A DNA stretch of 64,000 nt from Bifidobacterium sp. ESL0775 (GTDB lineage Bacteria > Actinomycetota > Actinomycetes > Actinomycetales > Bifidobacteriaceae), in the NCBI RefSeq assembly GCF_029395475.1, contig NZ_CP113917.1, forward strand, positions 744,001 to 808,000. Reading direction: 5' to 3'. Within the stretch, counting starts at the first letter, position 1; each line of letters starts with the position of its first letter. The notes under the pieces are model-generated. The model worked only from the letters and a program-made list of their open reading frames with translations. It was not told the DNA's origin and did no database searches. Shown here in pieces: positions 61,443 through 64,000 of the stretch. Both the position numbers and the translations under genes were made by a program.

Positions 61443-64000
61443 GTGACAACAACAACCGAAAATGAGAAAACAATGCAGCGTGCCGAGCGCGTGTTGCGAG
61501 AATACCTGCCGGATGCCTTGTATCGTAATACAGAGCCTGTCTCGATCGAGGCGTGGAAAGTTGGGGGCGAGCCCGTTGATTTCAAAACCGCGAAGGCGGC
61601 GACATATCAGCCCTTCAATATAGGGGATACTTGGGGGGCTCCTTGGGACACATGGTGGATTCATGTTTCCGGTACCGTTCCCGCCTCATGGGTCGATGAA
61701 GGCACCCAGCCCGAACTCGTCGTTGATTTGGGCAAAATCGGCCGGGGACCCGGGTTCCAGGCAGAAGGTCTGGTACGTGATGCCGATGGTACGGTGATCA
61801 AGGCGGTCGAGCCATACAACGATCGCGTGCCTCTGCCCGCTCCGGGGCAATCCTTCGAGTTCTACATCGAGGCTGCGGCCAATCCGCAGATTGGCCAGGG
61901 GGGGCGTCATACTCCTACTGAGATGGGCAATGAGGGCGTGCAGGATGGACCGGAACTTTACCGTCTTATGCGTCTGGAAATGGGCCAGCTTGATCTTGAG
62001 GTATGGAATCTCATTCAGGAGTTGCAGGTTCTTTGCGGCTTGAGCAATGAGCTTGATTCGACACGCACTCGTCATGCTGAGATCATGGCAGCCATTTCCG
62101 ACAGCCTTGATGCCATAGACATCGCGGATGTCAAGGATAGCGCCAAAGACGCACGCAAGGCTTTGGTAGACGTGCTTGCCTCGCCGGCGGTCAATGATGG
62201 GCATACGGTCTATGCCATCGGGCACGCCCATATCGATTCGGCATGGCTATGGCCGTTACGCGAGACGAAGCGCAAAGTGGCCCGCACTTTCAGCAACGCA
62301 GTGGAGCTGGGAGACGAGGATCCAGACTATATCTTTGCGGCTTCCTCGGCCCAACAATACCAATGGCTGAAGCAGAACTACCCGGGCGTGTTCAAGGAAG
62401 TGCAACGCAAGGTGCGTGAGGGCCAGTTCATTCCTGTTGGCGGTATGTGGGTGGAAAGCGACGCCATGCTCACCGGAGGGGAATCGTTGGTTCGTCAGTT
62501 CGTGCAGGGCATGAAATTCTTCAATGAGAACACCGGAGGGGCCGCTCCTATTGTGTGGCTACCTGACAGCTTCGGCTATTCCGGGGCGTTCCCGCAGATT
62601 GCCCGGCTTGCCGGTATCCAATACTTCCTGACGCAGAAGATTTCGTGGAACGACACCAACGTCTTTCCCCACCACTCCTTCTTGTGGCAGGGGATTGATG
62701 GCACGGAGATCTTTACCCATTTCCCGCCTTCCGATACATACAACGCCCATATCAGCCCAGCCGAAGTCGCCCTTTCCGAACGACAGTATTCCGAGAAGGG
62801 CAATGGCGGCAAATCAAGCCTTATGCTCTTTGGGTGGGGTGATGGCGGCGGCGGCCCTACCCGTGAGATGATGGCTGCGGCAAGGTTGCAGAGCAACCTC
62901 GAGGGATCTCCGAAGGTCAAGGTGGCTTCCCCGATCGAGTTCTTCGACAACGCGTCTTCCGAGATACGTGAGATGCCGCGATGGAACGGTGAGCTTTATC
63001 TGGAAAAGCACCGCGGAACCGGTACTTCCGAATCCAACACGAAACAGGGCAATCGGCGTTGTGAGGCCCTGTTGCGTGAGGCCGAGATGTGGGCGACCTA
63101 TGCTACGGTGGAAACAGGAGTGGCCTATCCATATGACAAGTTACAGGATATCTGGCAGAAGGTCCTGCTTTACCAGTTCCATGACATTCTTCCAGGTTCC
63201 GCTATCGCGTGGGTCTATGCCGAGGTGGAGCGCTCGCAGCGTCAGCTCATCAGTGAGTTGAACGATATCATTCATGAAGCGATCGTGTCGTTGTGCGGCG
63301 AAGGAAATCTGGAGCTGAAGGCGAATGCCGGTCCGTTACCTCAAGAGGGTATCGCCTCCACTGCCATTGATGAACCCCATTTGGATGGACGGATAAGCGT
63401 TCATGGGGAGATTAATGGCATCGTTTTGGAAAATGACGCTGTTTCCTACACGCTTGACGAGCAGGGACGCATCATCTCGGCGTTCGATAAGCGTGCTGGC
63501 CGAGAAACCATAGATAGTGAGCTGCCAGGCAACGATCTGCAGCTTTTCGGCGATGCCCCATCACATTACGATGCATGGGACATCGAGAAGTCCTACCAGC
63601 GTATGCGTGTTGAGCGGGCCAGAAAGGTATCCTCCTGTCGCATTGTGGAGCAAAGCGTTGAAGTGAGCGGAACAATCGGTTCTTCCGGCTATTCGCAGAA
63701 GCTCGCATTGGACAACGACACCAATATGCTGCGTATTCACACTCATGTTGATTGGCGGGAAAGCGATAAGCTGCTCAAGCAAGCATTCCCGGTGAATCTT
63801 TATGCCAAACAGGCCTCCTGCGAGATTCAGTATGGCCATCTTGACAGGCCTATCATCAAAAACACTTCATGGGACGAAGCGAAATTCGAAAGCTCCGCGC
63901 AACGTTGGGTCCATGTGGCTGATGGTGATTTCGGTGTCAGCGTGGCCAATGCATCCAGCTATGCCTATGATTTCGAGCAGGTGCGTCTGTCTAATGGACG
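61443..64000 (+). CDS. Alpha-mannosidase, GH38 (partial, C-terminus outside window)
   Basis: An open frame of 852 codons from GTG 61443 (AAGGAG 9 bases upstream) to the window end. An N-terminal beta domain (about 1-250, with WGAPWDTWWIHVSGTVP) precedes the catalytic barrel: zinc ligands in AIGHAHIDSAWLWPLRETKR (His261, His263, Asp265), nucleophile Asp375 in VWLPDSFGYSGAFPQ, LFGWGDGGGGPTREMM, and YLEKHRGTGTSESNTKQGNRR, FHDILPGSAI. It hydrolyses alpha-mannosides and probably acts in the cytoplasm, since no signal peptide is present, on glycans brought in by the adjacent transporter. Host N-glycan use is the likely setting in bifidobacteria. Confidence 0.93.
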   Translation, partial: MTTTTENEKTMQRAERVLREYLPDALYRNTEPVSIEAWKVGGEPVDFKTAKAATYQPFNIGDTWGAPWDTWWIHVSGTVPASWVDEGTQPELVVDLGKIGRGPGFQAEGLVRDADGTVIKAVEPYNDRVPLPAPGQSFEFYIEAAANPQIGQGGRHTPTEMGNEGVQDGPELYRLMRLEMGQLDLEVWNLIQELQVLCGLSNELDSTRTRHAEIMAAISDSLDAIDIADVKDSAKDARKALVDVLASPAVNDGHTVYAIGHAHIDSAWLWPLRETKRKVARTFSNAVELGDEDPDYIFAASSAQQYQWLKQNYPGVFKEVQRKVREGQFIPVGGMWVESDAMLTGGESLVRQFVQGMKFFNENTGGAAPIVWLPDSFGYSGAFPQIARLAGIQYFLTQKISWNDTNVFPHHSFLWQGIDGTEIFTHFPPSDTYNAHISPAEVALSERQYSEKGNGGKSSLMLFGWGDGGGGPTREMMAAARLQSNLEGSPKVKVASPIEFFDNASSEIREMPRWNGELYLEKHRGTGTSESNTKQGNRRCEALLREAEMWATYATVETGVAYPYDKLQDIWQKVLLYQFHDILPGSAIAWVYAEVERSQRQLISELNDIIHEAIVSLCGEGNLELKANAGPLPQEGIASTAIDEPHLDGRISVHGEINGIVLENDAVSYTLDEQGRIISAFDKRAGRETIDSELPGNDLQLFGDAPSHYDAWDIEKSYQRMRVERARKVSSCRIVEQSVEVSGTIGSSGYSQKLALDNDTNMLRIHTHVDWRESDKLLKQAFPVNLYAKQASCEIQYGHLDRPIIKNTSWDEAKFESSAQRWVHVADGDFGVSVANASSYAYDFEQVRLSNG

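Overview
The window is a chromosomal segment of an actinobacterium, almost certainly Bifidobacterium or a close relative in Bifidobacteriaceae. The evidence is high GC with strong codon bias, a tmRNA tag peptide reading AKSNRTEFALAA, the lexA/LysM/nrdR group, a hisD-hisC-hisB-x-hisH-priA run next to a GlnA2-type glutamine synthetase, an ftsZ-sepF-yggT-divIVA-lspA-rluD-dnaE run placed away from the main division cluster, and L-lactate dehydrogenase. No rRNA, tRNA, CRISPR array, prophage or complete insertion sequence was seen.

Layout. 1-506: the 5' part of a thiamine-binding protein gene (minus strand) under a TPP riboswitch. 640-2503: an AT-richer pair, a secreted protein and a small membrane protein, behind a promoter with a perfect inverted repeat. 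2684-11117: glyS, dusB, then ftsZ, sepF, yggT, divIVA/wag31, lspA and an RluD-type pseudouridine synthase. 11334-14891: dnaE. 15093-21097: histidine biosynthesis. 21305-23442: a beta-phosphoglucomutase-like HAD enzyme and glnA. 23448-29625 (minus): a membrane-anchored secreted protein, HrpA helicase and an RsmC-like methyltransferase. 29984-35671: a small ORF, hflX, ldh, an AEC-family carrier and a CDF metal exporter. 35852-37546: lexA divergent from an SOS-type LysM gene and nrdR. 37732-40062 (minus): HelD-like ATPase. 40419-55652: the dcw cluster mraZ-rsmH-ftsL-ftsI-(murE-like)-murF-mraY-murD-ftsW-murG-murC-ftsQ. 55661-56619 (minus): dtd and ssrA. 57008-end: an aldo-keto reductase, then an ABC sugar importer and a GH38 alpha-mannosidase that runs off the window.

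How they work together. Most genes serve cell-wall synthesis and division. MraZ, under its own four-repeat operator, probably controls the dcw operon. MurF, MraY, MurD, MurG and MurC build and flip lipid II precursors; FtsW/FtsI polymerise and cross-link septal wall; FtsZ and SepF, encoded elsewhere in the window, form the ring; DivIVA directs polar growth. The lexA-LysM-nrdR group links DNA damage to division arrest and dNTP supply. The last locus looks built to import and trim mannosides.

The least explained signals are: (1) four intergenic hairpin elements (4252-4350, 4434-4527, 5923-6101, 11170-11260) with a conserved core, variable but self-complementary outer arms and conserved A.C mismatches; (2) an over-represented palindrome TGTAWTACA scattered over coding and non-coding DNA; (3) a MurE-derived protein without a P-loop sitting in the dcw operon; (4) a 27-codon ORF with a very strong ribosome binding site overlapping the ldh start.
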